Numbered from the stretch's first letter, positions 48,178 to 59,123 are shown. The stretch: 64,000 nt of DNA from Duganella sp. Root336D2 (GCF_001425005.1 NZ_LMDB01000012.1:1062262-1126261), one strand, 5' to 3'. Numbers and translations are program-made. Notes: generated by a model from the letters alone, not told the origin.

Positions 48178-49473
48178 ATGCATGTCCTGATCATATTGGG
48201 AATCGTTGTGCTGCTGGTTGTGCTGTTCTATAAGTCGACCAACCAGTACGTTCAGCCAGCCGGTGCGCAAAGCCCGCCGCCGGCGCAAGCCATGGGCGGC
48301 AACGCGCCGCCGGTGCAGATCGGCTGGGTGTCCAACGGCAAGCTGTTCGTACAGGGCGGCTACGGTACGGTGCAGGAAATTACCAGCCCCTACGCGCAGC
48401 AGGCGATGGAGCGCGCAGAGCGCAGCCGCGAAAAGAATGCTTGGAAAAAGGACACGGCCTTCGGCGTCGCCGCGCAGGGCAACTACCGTGATTTCGAGCG
48501 CCATACCGATCCTTTCCTGATCTCGTCGGCCTTGTTTATTGGCGAGGGCAAGCTGCTGTACTTTCAGGCCGACCATGGCATGGGTGGCTTGTTCTCTTAC
48601 GATATCGCCAGCGGCCATGAAGAACGTTTGCTGCACCGCCAGCAATTGCAGCTTGATGACTTGTGCCTGTCGCCGTCCGGCGAGACCATCGTGTGCACGC
48701 TGCATGGGCGCGGTGGCGTCAGCCATATCGCCACCATGCGCAGCAACGGCGATGGCTTGCGCGAACTGACCGGCGGCGACACGATCGACTCGGCGCCGAC
48801 GCCGGTGCCGGGCGATGAAGCCACCGTGATTTACCAGTCGGCAGCGATCGGACGTGACCAGCATGGCGGCTGGGCTGCGACCGGCCATGTGACGCTGCAG
48901 GAATTGAATGCTGCGACCGGCCGCATTACGCCAGTGCTGGAGGACCCGCGCTACGATTTCCTGTCGCCCCGCGTGGCGCCGGATGGTGCGCTGTTCTTCA
49001 TACGCCGCCCATATGAACTGCCGCAGTACAACGCGGGAAATGTCGCCCTCGATACGCTGTTCTTCCCATTCCGCTTGCTGCGCGCAGTGTTCCATTACCT
49101 GAACTTCTTCTCGCTGATGTACTCGCGCAAGCCGTTGACCGGTGCGGGCGGCATGCCGACGCAGGCGGATATGAAGGACATCGTCCTGCAGGGCAAACGT
49201 ATCGATGCGGAACGCGCGCTGCGCAAGGAAGCCAGCATTGGCGGGATTCCTTCGCTGGTGCCATCCTCGTGGCAACTGGTGCGCCGCACGCGCGCCGGCG
49301 CCGAGTCCGTCGTTGCCAGCAATGTCAGCTCTTTCGATATCACGCCAAACGGCACCATCGTCTACAGCAATGGCCGCGGCCTGTTTGCACTGGATGCGCA
49401 GGGCCGTTCCTCGCTGATGTCGCAGGGCGACCTGGTCGGGGCAGTGCTGGTGCATGATAAGATGCCTGCATGA
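48178..49473 (+). CDS. membrane-anchored TolB-like beta-propeller protein
   Basis: One N-terminal transmembrane helix (VLIILGIVVLLVVLFY), then about 400 residues with propeller-like repeats (LFSYDIASGHEERLL, CLSPSGETIVCTL, RVAPDGALFFIRRPYE). A stretch near 290-310 (LDTLFFPFRLLRAVFHYLNF) is hydrophobic and may lie along the membrane. No enzyme motif is visible. It overlaps the next gene (ATGA). Its place after the RHS module may be chance or functional; unknown. Confidence 0.6.
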   Translation: MHVLIILGIVVLLVVLFYKSTNQYVQPAGAQSPPPAQAMGGNAPPVQIGWVSNGKLFVQGGYGTVQEITSPYAQQAMERAERSREKNAWKKDTAFGVAAQGNYRDFERHTDPFLISSALFIGEGKLLYFQADHGMGGLFSYDIASGHEERLLHRQQLQLDDLCLSPSGETIVCTLHGRGGVSHIATMRSNGDGLRELTGGDTIDSAPTPVPGDEATVIYQSAAIGRDQHGGWAATGHVTLQELNAATGRITPVLEDPRYDFLSPRVAPDGALFFIRRPYELPQYNAGNVALDTLFFPFRLLRAVFHYLNFFSLMYSRKPLTGAGGMPTQADMKDIVLQGKRIDAERALRKEASIGGIPSLVPSSWQLVRRTRAGAESVVASNVSSFDITPNGTIVYSNGRGLFALDAQGRSSLMSQGDLVGAVLVHDKMPA

Positions 49474-49784
49474 AACAGCTTGAGCCGAAGTTCCGCTGCA
49501 CGGGGTGTGACCGGGGTGTATTGAATCGCAGTGTGGCGCGTTGCCTGTACTGCGGCGCGGATTTGCCGGCCGAGGCCAGGCTTGCGCCCGAACAGGTCGC
49601 ACAGCGCGATGCAGAACATGTGCGCCTGGAGGCCAACCGCGCGCGCCTGGCGCAGTACCAGCCTCCGCGCGTGCAGGCGGAAGGCAGCAAGGCGGCGGAC
49701 GTCGTCGATGGCATGGCGACGGGGCTCGATGTCATTGATCTGATTGGCGATGGCCTCTCGCTGGTGGGGAAGCTGCTGGACTAA
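49470..49784 (+). CDS. small zinc-ribbon protein
   Basis: 104 residues with two CxxC knuckles, C10-C13 and C25-C28 (RCTGCDRG ... RCLYCGAD), a double-knuckle zinc ribbon, then a charged helix and a hydrophobic Gly-rich C-terminus (VIDLIGDGLSLVGKLLD). It overlaps the propeller gene by four bases and is surely co-translated. Function unknown; perhaps a cytoplasmic accessory of the propeller protein. Confidence 0.65.
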   Translation: MKQLEPKFRCTGCDRGVLNRSVARCLYCGADLPAEARLAPEQVAQRDAEHVRLEANRARLAQYQPPRVQAEGSKAADVVDGMATGLDVIDLIGDGLSLVGKLLD

Positions 49785-49855
49785 AACATATTGCTTTGAT
49801 AATGACGACATGGCACGATACTGATCCCGCCATGCCATTCATTAAAGGAGCTGTC

Positions 49856-50515
49856 ATGTCCCTGCGCATCAACGATACCGCACCAAATTTCAAAGCCCAG
49901 ACCACCAAGGGTCCGATCGATTTCCATGAGTGGATTGGCGACCAGTGGGCCGTCCTGTTCTCGCACCCGAAGGATTTCACGCCTGTCTGCACCACGGAGC
50001 TGGGCTACATGGCCAAGATCGAGCCGGAATTCACCAAACGGAATACCAGGATTATCGGCCTGTCGATCGACCCGGTTGAAAACCACAGCAAGTGGGCCAG
50101 CGACATTGAAGAGACCCAGGGCGCCAAGGTGAACTACCCGATGATCGGCGACACGGACCTGCAGGTTGCGAAACTGTACAACATGCTGCCGGCCGAGGAG
50201 CCAGGTTCTTCGGATGGCCGCACCGCTGCCACCAATGCAACCGTGCGTTCGGTGTTTATCGTCGGCCCGGACAAGAAGATCAAGCTGATGCTGACGTATC
50301 CGATGACCACCGGCCGTAATTTCGACGAGATCCTGCGCGTGCTGGATTCGATGCAGCTGACTGCCAAGCACAAAGTGGCTACGCCGGTGAACTGGAAGGA
50401 TGGGGAAGATGTGATTATCGCCGGCTCGGTGAGCGATGATGATGCCAAGAACCTGTTCCCAGGCGGCTGGAAAGCGCCCAAGCCTTACCTGCGGATCGTT
50501 AAGCAGCCTTCCTGA
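49856..50515 (+). CDS. 1-Cys peroxiredoxin (Prx6 family)
   Basis: Peroxidatic Cys45 sits in HPKDFTPVCTTELG, the Prx6 form of the PxxxTxxC motif; the C-terminal extension and YPMTTGRNFDEILRVLDSMQ are family blocks. Reduces hydrogen and organic peroxides. Start at ATG 49856 follows a perfect AAAGGAG six bases upstream; the longer frame from 49796 is unlikely. 219 residues. Likely monocistronic, convergent with uvrB. Confidence 0.94.
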   Translation: MSLRINDTAPNFKAQTTKGPIDFHEWIGDQWAVLFSHPKDFTPVCTTELGYMAKIEPEFTKRNTRIIGLSIDPVENHSKWASDIEETQGAKVNYPMIGDTDLQVAKLYNMLPAEEPGSSDGRTAATNATVRSVFIVGPDKKIKLMLTYPMTTGRNFDEILRVLDSMQLTAKHKVATPVNWKDGEDVIIAGSVSDDDAKNLFPGGWKAPKPYLRIVKQPS

Positions 50516-50519
50516 TAGA

Positions 50520-50589
50520 AATGTCCCTTTTGGGGTCAGGAACGAAAGTGGACATTGTCCACCTTCGTTCCTGACCCCGAAGTGGACAT

Positions 50590-50590
<1 letters not shown>
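50520..50590. repeat. long REP-like inverted repeat between peroxiredoxin and uvrB
   Basis: Arms 50532-50554 and 50556-50578 are 23 bases each with one mismatch and a one-base loop; outer arms AAATGTCC (50520) and GGACATTT (50584) extend it. It abuts both convergent stop codons and probably forms a transcription-ending hairpin. It looks like the intergenic palindromes common in Oxalobacteraceae genomes. Confidence 0.75.
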
Positions 50591-52656
<2,066 letters not shown>

Positions 52657-52671
52657 TAATGCAGACCTTTG

Positions 52672-52677
52672 ATAGAA
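52672..52677 (+). promoter_or_regulatory. -10 candidate for the aminotransferase gene
   Basis: GATAGAATATG places TAGAAT 90 bases before the ATG at 52767, in the 110-base gap shared with the divergent uvrB. No clear -35 or LexA box was seen. Confidence 0.3.
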
Positions 52678-52766
52678 TATGCGATTGTCGGCGGCCCTGA
52701 CCGGATATTCTTCGGGTGCCGGCTTGTTCTTGCTTCGACCCGCCCCGAAACGTTACCAATCTGACC

Positions 52767-53969
52767 ATGACGAACTCTTCCGTTTTCAGCGCCATCGAGA
52801 TGGCCCCGCGCGACCCGATCCTCGGCATCACCGAAGCCTTTAATGCGGACGCTAACCCAGCGAAAATTAACCTGGGCGTAGGTGTCTATTATGACGACAA
52901 TGGCAAAGTGCCGCTGCTGAAGTGCGTGGAAAAGGCGGAAGCGATCCTGATCGAACAGCACGCCCCGCGTACCTACCTGCCAATCGAAGGCCTGGCGGCC
53001 TACGACAAGGCTGTGCAAGAGCTGGTATTTGGTGCCGACAGCGCCGTAATTCAAGAGAAACGTGCAGTGACCGTGCAGGCACTGGGCGGTACCGGCGCGC
53101 TGAAAATCGGCGCCGACTTCCTGAAGCGCTTTTCGCCGGATTCCGAGGTTTACATCAGCAACCCAAGCTGGGAAAACCACCGCGCGCTGTTCGAAAGCGC
53201 CGGCTTCAAGGTCAGCAACTACGCTTACTACGACGAGACCACCCATGGCGTGAATTTCGCCGCCATGCTGGCTGCGCTGAAGGCCATGCCGCGCGGCGCC
53301 ATCGTCGTGCTGCACGCCTGCTGCCACAACCCGACCGGCGCCGACCTGACCCAGTCGCAGTGGGACGAGGTGATCGCGGCTGTCGTCGCCGGCGGCCTGG
53401 TGCCGTTCCTGGACATGGCTTACCAGGGCTTCGGCGCTGGCATCGCGGAAGATGGCGCCGTAGTGCGCCGCTTCGCCGCTACCGGCGTTGCGCTGCTGGT
53501 GTCGAACTCCTTCTCCAAGTCGTTCTCGCTGTACGGCGAGCGCGTGGGCGCCCTGAGCGTGGTGGCAGCTTCCGCGGAAGAGGCTTCGCGCTTGCTGTCG
53601 CAACTGAAGCGCGTAGTGCGCACCAACTACTCCAACCCACCGGTCCACGGCGGCAAGGTCGTGGCAACCGCCCTGGCAACCCCGGAACTGCGCCAGATGT
53701 GGGAAGATGAACTGGCCGGCATGCGCGTGCGCATCAAGGAAATGCGCGAAACCTTCGTGCAGAAACTGAAAGCCAAGGCTCCGGGCCACGATTTCGACTT
53801 CGTGCGTGAGCAGATTGGCATGTTCTCGTACTCCGGCCTGACCAAGGAGCAGGTGGGCAAGCTGCGCGAACAGTCGATCTACGCTGTGGACACCGGCCGC
53901 ATTTGCGTGGCTGCGCTGAACTCGAAGAATATTGATGTGGTAGTTGACGCCATCGCCAAGGTACTTTAA
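52767..53969 (+). CDS. tyrB: aromatic amino acid / aspartate aminotransferase
   Basis: Class I PLP enzyme. SNSFSKSFSLYGERVG contains the Schiff-base lysine (Lys251); INLGVGVYYDDNGKVP and ACCHNPTGADLT are subgroup I-alpha blocks, and the C-terminal Arg is in DTGRICVAALN. Length 400 from ATG 52767. The family transfers amino groups between Asp, Tyr or Phe and 2-oxoglutarate; TyrB versus AspC preference cannot be fixed by sight. A tRNA gene follows 37 bases after the stop. Confidence 0.92.
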   Translation: MTNSSVFSAIEMAPRDPILGITEAFNADANPAKINLGVGVYYDDNGKVPLLKCVEKAEAILIEQHAPRTYLPIEGLAAYDKAVQELVFGADSAVIQEKRAVTVQALGGTGALKIGADFLKRFSPDSEVYISNPSWENHRALFESAGFKVSNYAYYDETTHGVNFAAMLAALKAMPRGAIVVLHACCHNPTGADLTQSQWDEVIAAVVAGGLVPFLDMAYQGFGAGIAEDGAVVRRFAATGVALLVSNSFSKSFSLYGERVGALSVVAASAEEASRLLSQLKRVVRTNYSNPPVHGGKVVATALATPELRQMWEDELAGMRVRIKEMRETFVQKLKAKAPGHDFDFVREQIGMFSYSGLTKEQVGKLREQSIYAVDTGRICVAALNSKNIDVVVDAIAKVL

Positions 53970-53978
53970 TATGCTGCT

Positions 53979-54001
53979 CTCTGATCGCAACGCGGTCAGA
54001 G
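53979..54001 (+). other. hairpin between the aminotransferase and tRNA-Asn
   Basis: CTCTGATCGC and GCGGTCAGAG form a ten-base stem (one T-G pair) around AAC, ending five bases before the tRNA. No T-run follows; it may be a processing or attenuation structure. Confidence 0.5.
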
Positions 54002-54006
54002 AATGA

Positions 54007-54082
54007 TCCCTGATAGCTCAGTCGGTAGAGCGACGGACTGTTAATCCGCAGGTCCCTGGTTCGAGTCCAGGTCGGGGAGCCA
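54007..54082 (+). tRNA. tRNA-Asn (anticodon GTT), copy 1
   Basis: 76 bases with encoded CCA. The acceptor stem TCCCTGA/TCGGGGA, D-loop GTCGGTAGA, anticodon loop ACTGTTAAT and T-arm GGTTCGAGTCC are complete. No promoter fits in the 37 bases after the aminotransferase stop, so it may be read from the upstream gene or from a promoter inside it. Confidence 0.97.
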
Positions 54083-54093
54083 GAATATAGAAA

Positions 54094-54121
54094 AGCCCAG
54101 CCTTAACCGGTTGGGCTTTTT
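54094..54121 (+). terminator. terminator after tRNA-Asn copy 1
   Basis: AGCCCAGCC and GGTTGGGCT pair over nine bases (one G-T) around TTAACC, then T5. The same hairpin follows the other tRNA-Asn copy and, in diverged form, both fragments. Confidence 0.88.
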
Positions 54122-54291
54122 GCATTCCAACGCACTGTATTTCCTTCTGTTCGTGATGCAGCACCGGATGCCTGGCTATCAGATACCCTGGCCGGCTCTC
54201 GCGCTGTATGTGGTCTATATACCATTATTGATTGCTAACTACCGTCTCGCCTGGAAGTAGGCATTTGCAAAGAGCTGGTTGACGAGCACAA

Positions 54292-54669
54292 TTGGCGCAG
54301 TTCCCGGCCAAGGAAAAAGCGCGCGGCCGGACCCTGCCGCACCTTCCGGTTTATTTGAAGGCCTGCAATCTCAACGAAAATTTCAGGCCGTACGGGTTGA
54401 AGGTGTTAGTTCCGGGCTCGTACTGGAGCATGGGCGGAGTAGGAGTTGATTTCGTCGAATACCTCACGATTGACGGCAGGGTGGATACCGGCGGCTGTGC
54501 AAGCCTTGACAAGCCGTTACCCGACAATGTGCGGAACATGCTGGAACGCGGCGGGATGGTGTTCTTGAGGTTCCCGCCAACCGGGCGCTTCATGCTGGAC
54601 TGGCAGGTTGAGGGCAAGGAGATCCACCTGGTGCCGCGGGCCACCGGAACGTTGAAAATCCAGCTCTAG
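54292..54669 (+). CDS. small hypothetical protein, TTG start, upstream of the lytic effector
   Basis: 125 residues if started at TTG 54292; an in-frame stop lies at 54280 and no ATG is available before the conserved-looking part. No signal peptide, no known motif; a compact beta-rich protein (VEYLTIDGRVDTGG, GRFMLDWQVEGKEIHLV). It may be a gene with a rare start, or a truncated remnant. Position 110 bases before the putative effector suggests an adaptor, unproven. Confidence 0.4.
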   Translation: MAQFPAKEKARGRTLPHLPVYLKACNLNENFRPYGLKVLVPGSYWSMGGVGVDFVEYLTIDGRVDTGGCASLDKPLPDNVRNMLERGGMVFLRFPPTGRFMLDWQVEGKEIHLVPRATGTLKIQL

Positions 54670-54778
54670 TGCGAAACGTGGTGCGCAAGTTCAACAGTGC
54701 GCGCCACCAACAGTTGTTTGCGGTAAAGTTGCGAGAAAAATAATCATTCATTTCCGCAATAGAGATTGCCGCGACACG

Positions 54779-57100
54779 ATGCTGATCAGCCCTCCATTCT
54801 TACCCGCCCGCGCAGCCGCGGTTTCGGATCGCACATACGTTGAAAACGCGATGCCCGTGGCGGCAACCAATTGCCCCGGAACCTCGATCCCCGAAGGCAG
54901 CTTTCCCGTCAGCCTGAACCTCGGATGGCATGGCGGGACGCACGTGCACGTGCCGACCGCCACGCCAGTGCTGCCGGCGCGCGCCATTGCCGACGGCGAG
55001 ATTGTGTTCGCGCGCCGGCCGACAGCGGCAAATGCGGATGCTGCCCATGCGCAGAACTACAATCCTTACGGCGAGACCGCGGCATGGACGGACAATGGCA
55101 TGGTCATCATCCGCCACGTCACCGACATTGGCGATGGCGCCAATGCGACTGATGTGACCTATTACTCGCTCATCGCCCACCTGTCTTCGCTCAGCGCAGC
55201 CTGCGGACGTGTGGCGGATGGTACGGCGACTCCCGCGCAAAGGCGTATTTCGCGCAAGGACGAAATTGGCGCTGCGGGCAGGGTGTATGGTGCGGCCGAT
55301 CACGTCCATGTCGAAATCCTGTGCGACGACGTCGCCCTGCGCCGTCTTGCCGGGCGCATCACCGGCGACCTGGCTGTCACGGCGCATGGACGGCGCGACG
55401 CGGTCTATGGCGAGATTTATTACTACCTGCCGGCAGGGACAGGGTTTTTCCAGAATGAGCCCGCGGCAAACCGAACTACGCCAGCCGGGGCGGCCGCATA
55501 TACGTCGACCGATCCTTTGATCATCGGCATACGCTTTGGTGAAGGCGATGGCAACCATCCCGGCGATATGACGTTGACGACTTACAAGCTGGATGGCGCG
55601 ACTGTTGGCGCAGCGGCGATCAGGGTAGCCGATGCTGAATACGAGTTGCTGATACGCGCTACAGCCATCAGGGCTGCTTTCCCTGCAACGGGCGCGCGGC
55701 CAACAATCAGTGCCGTTTACGACTTGCTTCGTTTCGGCCGTATCATCGGTCCCGATGCGCTGACGCCTGCCACCACGCCGCATTGGCGCCAGGTCAATTA
55801 TCCCGGCGGCAGCGGCTGGGTAAACCTGAACGCGGAACACGTCTTCAAGTTCAGCGATGCCGATTTTCCGCACTGGCGCGGCTGGAAGTTCATCGATGAC
55901 GATGTCGACGATAACAGCCAAAGCAACTCCGCGCTGCTGGTAGCGCGCATCGAGGACGCAGCCAACGCCGATGGCAGGTTGACGCGCGACGAGTTGATAC
56001 GCCAGATGTCGCTGCCGGCCGTGCGCAAAGCATTGTCGCGTACTGTTTGCAAATTCCCGAGTGAATGGAATCGCGACACCATCGCGGCGCGTTGGGGCTG
56101 GCTGCAAACCGATCCGGATGCCGGCCTTTCCGCCGAAGACTGGGCGACCTTCCAGCAGCATGTCAGTGCACTGACTGTTCCTGCTGCCGACTTGCCGGTG
56201 CCGCTGCGCGGCGCGCATTGGCATTTCCATCCGCAGGAATTCATCGCGCACATGCGCCAATGCAGTTGGCTGAGCGCAGCCGAAATGGCGCTGACGCTGC
56301 CGAAGCACATGTTCTATAACGCCACGGGTAATCCGCGCACCGCGATTACCACTGCCGGTGCAACCTATACGCTGACGCGGCAGACTGCAACGACGCGCAT
56401 GGCGACGCACAGGACGCCATTGAACGTCTGTATTCGCCGCTACATCGGCAGCAGCCGCAAGCGCCTGGCAATCTTCATCGCGCAGGTCACGCTGGAGACG
56501 GCGCAATGGCGCAGCGGCGGCAATATGTGCCGCCTGATGCATGAGTGGTATTACGGGCAGCATTCGTCGGCCAATCCGGCCACGCAGTACTACACGGCCT
56601 TCTATGGCCGCGGCATCATGCAGCTTACCTGGGCCGGCAATTACAAGGAGTATGGCGAGTTCCGCGCCTTGCCGAACCATACGGGGGCGTATGTCGAGCG
56701 CCTTACGCCTGCGTCGCATCGCATTACGGCGACTTCCCGGCATTACCTGTCCAACCCAAACGACGGCGGTACGCTGATCACGTGGAGCCCGCGTTTTGAT
56801 CCGGACTTTATCGGGGAAGATCCGCATTCTGCCTGCGATTCGGGAGGGTATTATTGGATCAGCAAGCACTTCGATGGCCACACCAATATCAACCGGGCCT
56901 GCGATGCTGCGTTTACAACGACGGTTGTCGGGCGCGTCAATCGCCTGGTCAATGGCGGCGGCAATGGCTATTACGAGCGGCAGGCATACGCCGCTTACCT
57001 GATGCGCTACCTGACGGAAGACGTATCAGTCGACGTGACGCGCCAGATTACCCTGCCGGCGCCAAAGAACGCTATCACTGTGAATTTTTCAAGGACATGA
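54779..57100 (+). CDS. putative bacteriolytic effector: M23-like plus GH19 chitinase/lysozyme domains
   Basis: 773 residues without a Sec signal. Residues about 35-185 resemble an M23 peptidase (WHGGTHVH, GMVIIRH, HVHVEI), but the usual Asp of HxxxD is replaced. An EF-hand-like loop (DAANADGRLTRDEL) and KFPSEWNRDTIAARWGWL follow near 395-450; the latter is a linker seen in secreted peptidoglycan effectors. The C-terminal domain is GH19: catalytic Glu573 in TLETAQW and FYGRGIMQLTWAGNYKEYG. It likely cuts peptidoglycan of rivals after contact-dependent delivery. No T4SS or T6SS tag was recognised. An XAC2610-like gene follows by one base. Confidence 0.72.
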   Translation: MLISPPFLPARAAAVSDRTYVENAMPVAATNCPGTSIPEGSFPVSLNLGWHGGTHVHVPTATPVLPARAIADGEIVFARRPTAANADAAHAQNYNPYGETAAWTDNGMVIIRHVTDIGDGANATDVTYYSLIAHLSSLSAACGRVADGTATPAQRRISRKDEIGAAGRVYGAADHVHVEILCDDVALRRLAGRITGDLAVTAHGRRDAVYGEIYYYLPAGTGFFQNEPAANRTTPAGAAAYTSTDPLIIGIRFGEGDGNHPGDMTLTTYKLDGATVGAAAIRVADAEYELLIRATAIRAAFPATGARPTISAVYDLLRFGRIIGPDALTPATTPHWRQVNYPGGSGWVNLNAEHVFKFSDADFPHWRGWKFIDDDVDDNSQSNSALLVARIEDAANADGRLTRDELIRQMSLPAVRKALSRTVCKFPSEWNRDTIAARWGWLQTDPDAGLSAEDWATFQQHVSALTVPAADLPVPLRGAHWHFHPQEFIAHMRQCSWLSAAEMALTLPKHMFYNATGNPRTAITTAGATYTLTRQTATTRMATHRTPLNVCIRRYIGSSRKRLAIFIAQVTLETAQWRSGGNMCRLMHEWYYGQHSSANPATQYYTAFYGRGIMQLTWAGNYKEYGEFRALPNHTGAYVERLTPASHRITATSRHYLSNPNDGGTLITWSPRFDPDFIGEDPHSACDSGGYYWISKHFDGHTNINRACDAAFTTTVVGRVNRLVNGGGNGYYERQAYAAYLMRYLTEDVSVDVTRQITLPAPKNAITVNFSRT

Positions 57101-57101
57101 C

Positions 57102-57575
57102 ATGCAAGGAATGATGAAGACAATTACCGCCATGCTGGCAATCGCTGCCGCCGCCGGCTCGGCAAATGCCTGCGCTCAAGCGGCAGATCCAGGCCGGACC
57201 GAGTTTTCTCCCGCCAAGGGAGTGCAGGCCGTATTGACCGTGAAGGGGCAGGAGGTGCAGCTCAATCTCGACGGCGAGGGCATGCAGGCGACTGAAACGA
57301 TAGCCGTCGAAACCGAGAAGAAGCTGCGCATCAAGGTTGAAGATTACAACTTCGATGGTTACAAGGACTTCGCCATTTCCCACACCGATGACGGGATGGG
57401 AACGTATGAGATTTCGCAGGTCTACGTCTACTCGCCAAAGGAGAAGAAGTTTGTGGCGCTGGCGCCGCGCTGCGGTGATGAGTTTATCAACCTGGCCGTC
57501 AACAAGGCCAAGAAAACGCTCACCAATTCCTACATCGTCGACAACAAGTATCGGACTTGCCAGGCCAAGTATTGA
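57102..57575 (+). CDS. XAC2610-like periplasmic immunity/inhibitor protein
   Basis: 157 residues with a signal peptide (about 27). The calcium-loop-like DYNFDGYKDFAI and the surrounding beta strands match the XAC2610 family, whose founding member inhibits the GH19 lysozyme effector XAC2609 in Xanthomonas. AAGGAC lies six bases before ATG 57102, inside the end of the effector gene; the one-base gap implies coupling. Cysteines near the end may form a disulphide. Predicted to protect the producer from its own effector. Confidence 0.72.
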   Translation: MQGMMKTITAMLAIAAAAGSANACAQAADPGRTEFSPAKGVQAVLTVKGQEVQLNLDGEGMQATETIAVETEKKLRIKVEDYNFDGYKDFAISHTDDGMGTYEISQVYVYSPKEKKFVALAPRCGDEFINLAVNKAKKTLTNSYIVDNKYRTCQAKY

Positions 57576-57581
57576 GCCTCG

Positions 57582-59036
57582 CTATTCCGACTCGAGCTTT
57601 TTCAGGATTGCGGCAGCATTCGTGTTGCCTGGATCCAGCTGCAGTGCGCGCTGGTAGGCGGTAAGGGCTTTGGCCTGGTCGCCAAGGCCCAGGTGCAGTT
57701 CTCCCATCGAATCGTACAGGTTGCCGTCTTGCGGGAACAGCTCGATTGCGCGTTGCAGGATCGCGATGCCGATGGCAGGGCGGCCCGCTTCGGCATACTG
57801 GTAGGCGAGCCGATTCAGGCCGTCGCCATTCTGGGGTTTGCCGCTTTGCTTCAGCAAGGCGCCGAAGCGCGCTAAAGCGGCGTCCGCATCTGCGCCGGTG
57901 CGGCGGATTTCTTCCGCCAGCAAGTCATGCAGGGCCGGTTTGGGCTGTGCCACGGCTTGCCCATACAGCGCGTCGGTGAAATCGCGGCGCATCTGGTAAA
58001 TCTCCGGCCCCTTATTGCCATTGCCTTCGTTGAGCAGGATGACGACCAGCTTGCCGTCTTCCGGGTAGCGTGTGACCAGCGTGCGGAAGCCGTTACCGTT
58101 GCCGCCATGCTCGTGCACCAGGCGCGGTTTGCCGGCAATGGTGCGCGTCCCAACCAGCCAACCGTAACCGTAACCCAGGTCTCCCCACACATCGTCCTTG
58201 ATGTAGGCGGTGAACATCCTGCGTTTCGATTCTGGCCTGAGCAGGGTGTCGCCGGCCAGTGCGCGATCAAGCTTGAAAAAGTCGCCGGTGGTGCTGGCTA
58301 CGCCGCCGCCGGCGCCGATATTGGGTATCCAGAGCGGGTCGGCAGGGCGATACTCGCCGAGCGCCCGCACATAGCCGGAAGCCTTGCGTGGAATGATGCG
58401 GTCCGGCGCGTCATAAGCAGTGCGCTGCATGCCGGCCGGGCGCAGGATCATGCTGTCCAGGGCTTCGCTGTAGGTCTTGCCGGTCTGCTTTTCTATCACC
58501 CAGCCGAGCAGCGTGTAGCTGGAACTGCTGTAGTGGCCCTGGCTGCCCGGTTCGAATTCCAATGGGTGGTTCATGATGGCGAGGAAGTCGGCCCTGGACA
58601 CTTTTTCGCCAAGTCGCTTAGCCCAGAAACCCGGGTAGTTCGCGTAGTCGACGATGCCGGAAGTATGGTTCAGCAATTGGTGCAGGGTGACGCGATTGCC
58701 AATTTCGGGACGCAGTTCCGGCACGTATTTTCCGATCGGATCTTCCAGCCGCAGCTTGCCTTGCTCGGCCAGTTGCAAGATCAGCGTGGCGGTGAATTGC
58801 TTGGTCAGGGAGGCAATGCGGAAGGCGCTGTCCGTGGTGTGCGGGATCTGCCATTCGCGGTTGGCGAGGCCAAAGGCGCGGTGGTAGACCACCTTGCCGT
58901 GGTCGGCGACCAATACCGATCCATCCAGCTGGCCGAGGGCGTGATAGCGGGCGGCGAGGCGGTCAATGTCAGCGCTGCGGTCGGCTTTCGCGGGCAGGGC
59001 GGCCAGCAGGAAGAGGGTGATCCAGATTTTTCTCAT
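57582..59036 (-). CDS. serine beta-lactamase / class C-type hydrolase with TPR tail
   Basis: ATG at 59036 gives a signal peptide (MRKIWITLFLLAALPAKA). Active-site SLTK is Ser76-Lys79, the Tyr motif is YSSSSY and HGGNGNGF replaces KTG, as in peptidase or esterase members of the beta-lactamase family rather than true resistance enzymes. The C-terminal 110 residues hold TPR-like repeats (LYDSMGELHLGLGDQAKAL). 484 residues. Divergent from the pectate lyase gene with shared operators. Confidence 0.82.
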   Translation of the reverse strand: MRKIWITLFLLAALPAKADRSADIDRLAARYHALGQLDGSVLVADHGKVVYHRAFGLANREWQIPHTTDSAFRIASLTKQFTATLILQLAEQGKLRLEDPIGKYVPELRPEIGNRVTLHQLLNHTSGIVDYANYPGFWAKRLGEKVSRADFLAIMNHPLEFEPGSQGHYSSSSYTLLGWVIEKQTGKTYSEALDSMILRPAGMQRTAYDAPDRIIPRKASGYVRALGEYRPADPLWIPNIGAGGGVASTTGDFFKLDRALAGDTLLRPESKRRMFTAYIKDDVWGDLGYGYGWLVGTRTIAGKPRLVHEHGGNGNGFRTLVTRYPEDGKLVVILLNEGNGNKGPEIYQMRRDFTDALYGQAVAQPKPALHDLLAEEIRRTGADADAALARFGALLKQSGKPQNGDGLNRLAYQYAEAGRPAIGIAILQRAIELFPQDGNLYDSMGELHLGLGDQAKALTAYQRALQLDPGNTNAAAILKKLESE

Positions 59037-59080
59037 TCGGCAACAATAACACAGTGCAAAGTTTGTTTGCTTTTTGAATA

Positions 59081-59093
59081 TTGGTCCGGCCAA
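59081..59093. promoter_or_regulatory. operator-like element 1 in the divergent intergenic region
   Basis: TTGGTCCGGCCAA, a near palindrome, identical to 59124-59136. It lies 45 bases from the beta-lactamase start (minus strand). Confidence 0.55.
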
Positions 59094-59123
59094 AACAAAG
59101 GCGGTAAGTCCGAATGTTGTATT

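Noticed and set aside
57582..59036. Antibiotic-resistance beta-lactamase
   Set aside because: SxxK is present but the third motif is HGG, and there is a TPR tail; this fits esterase or peptidase members of the fold better.
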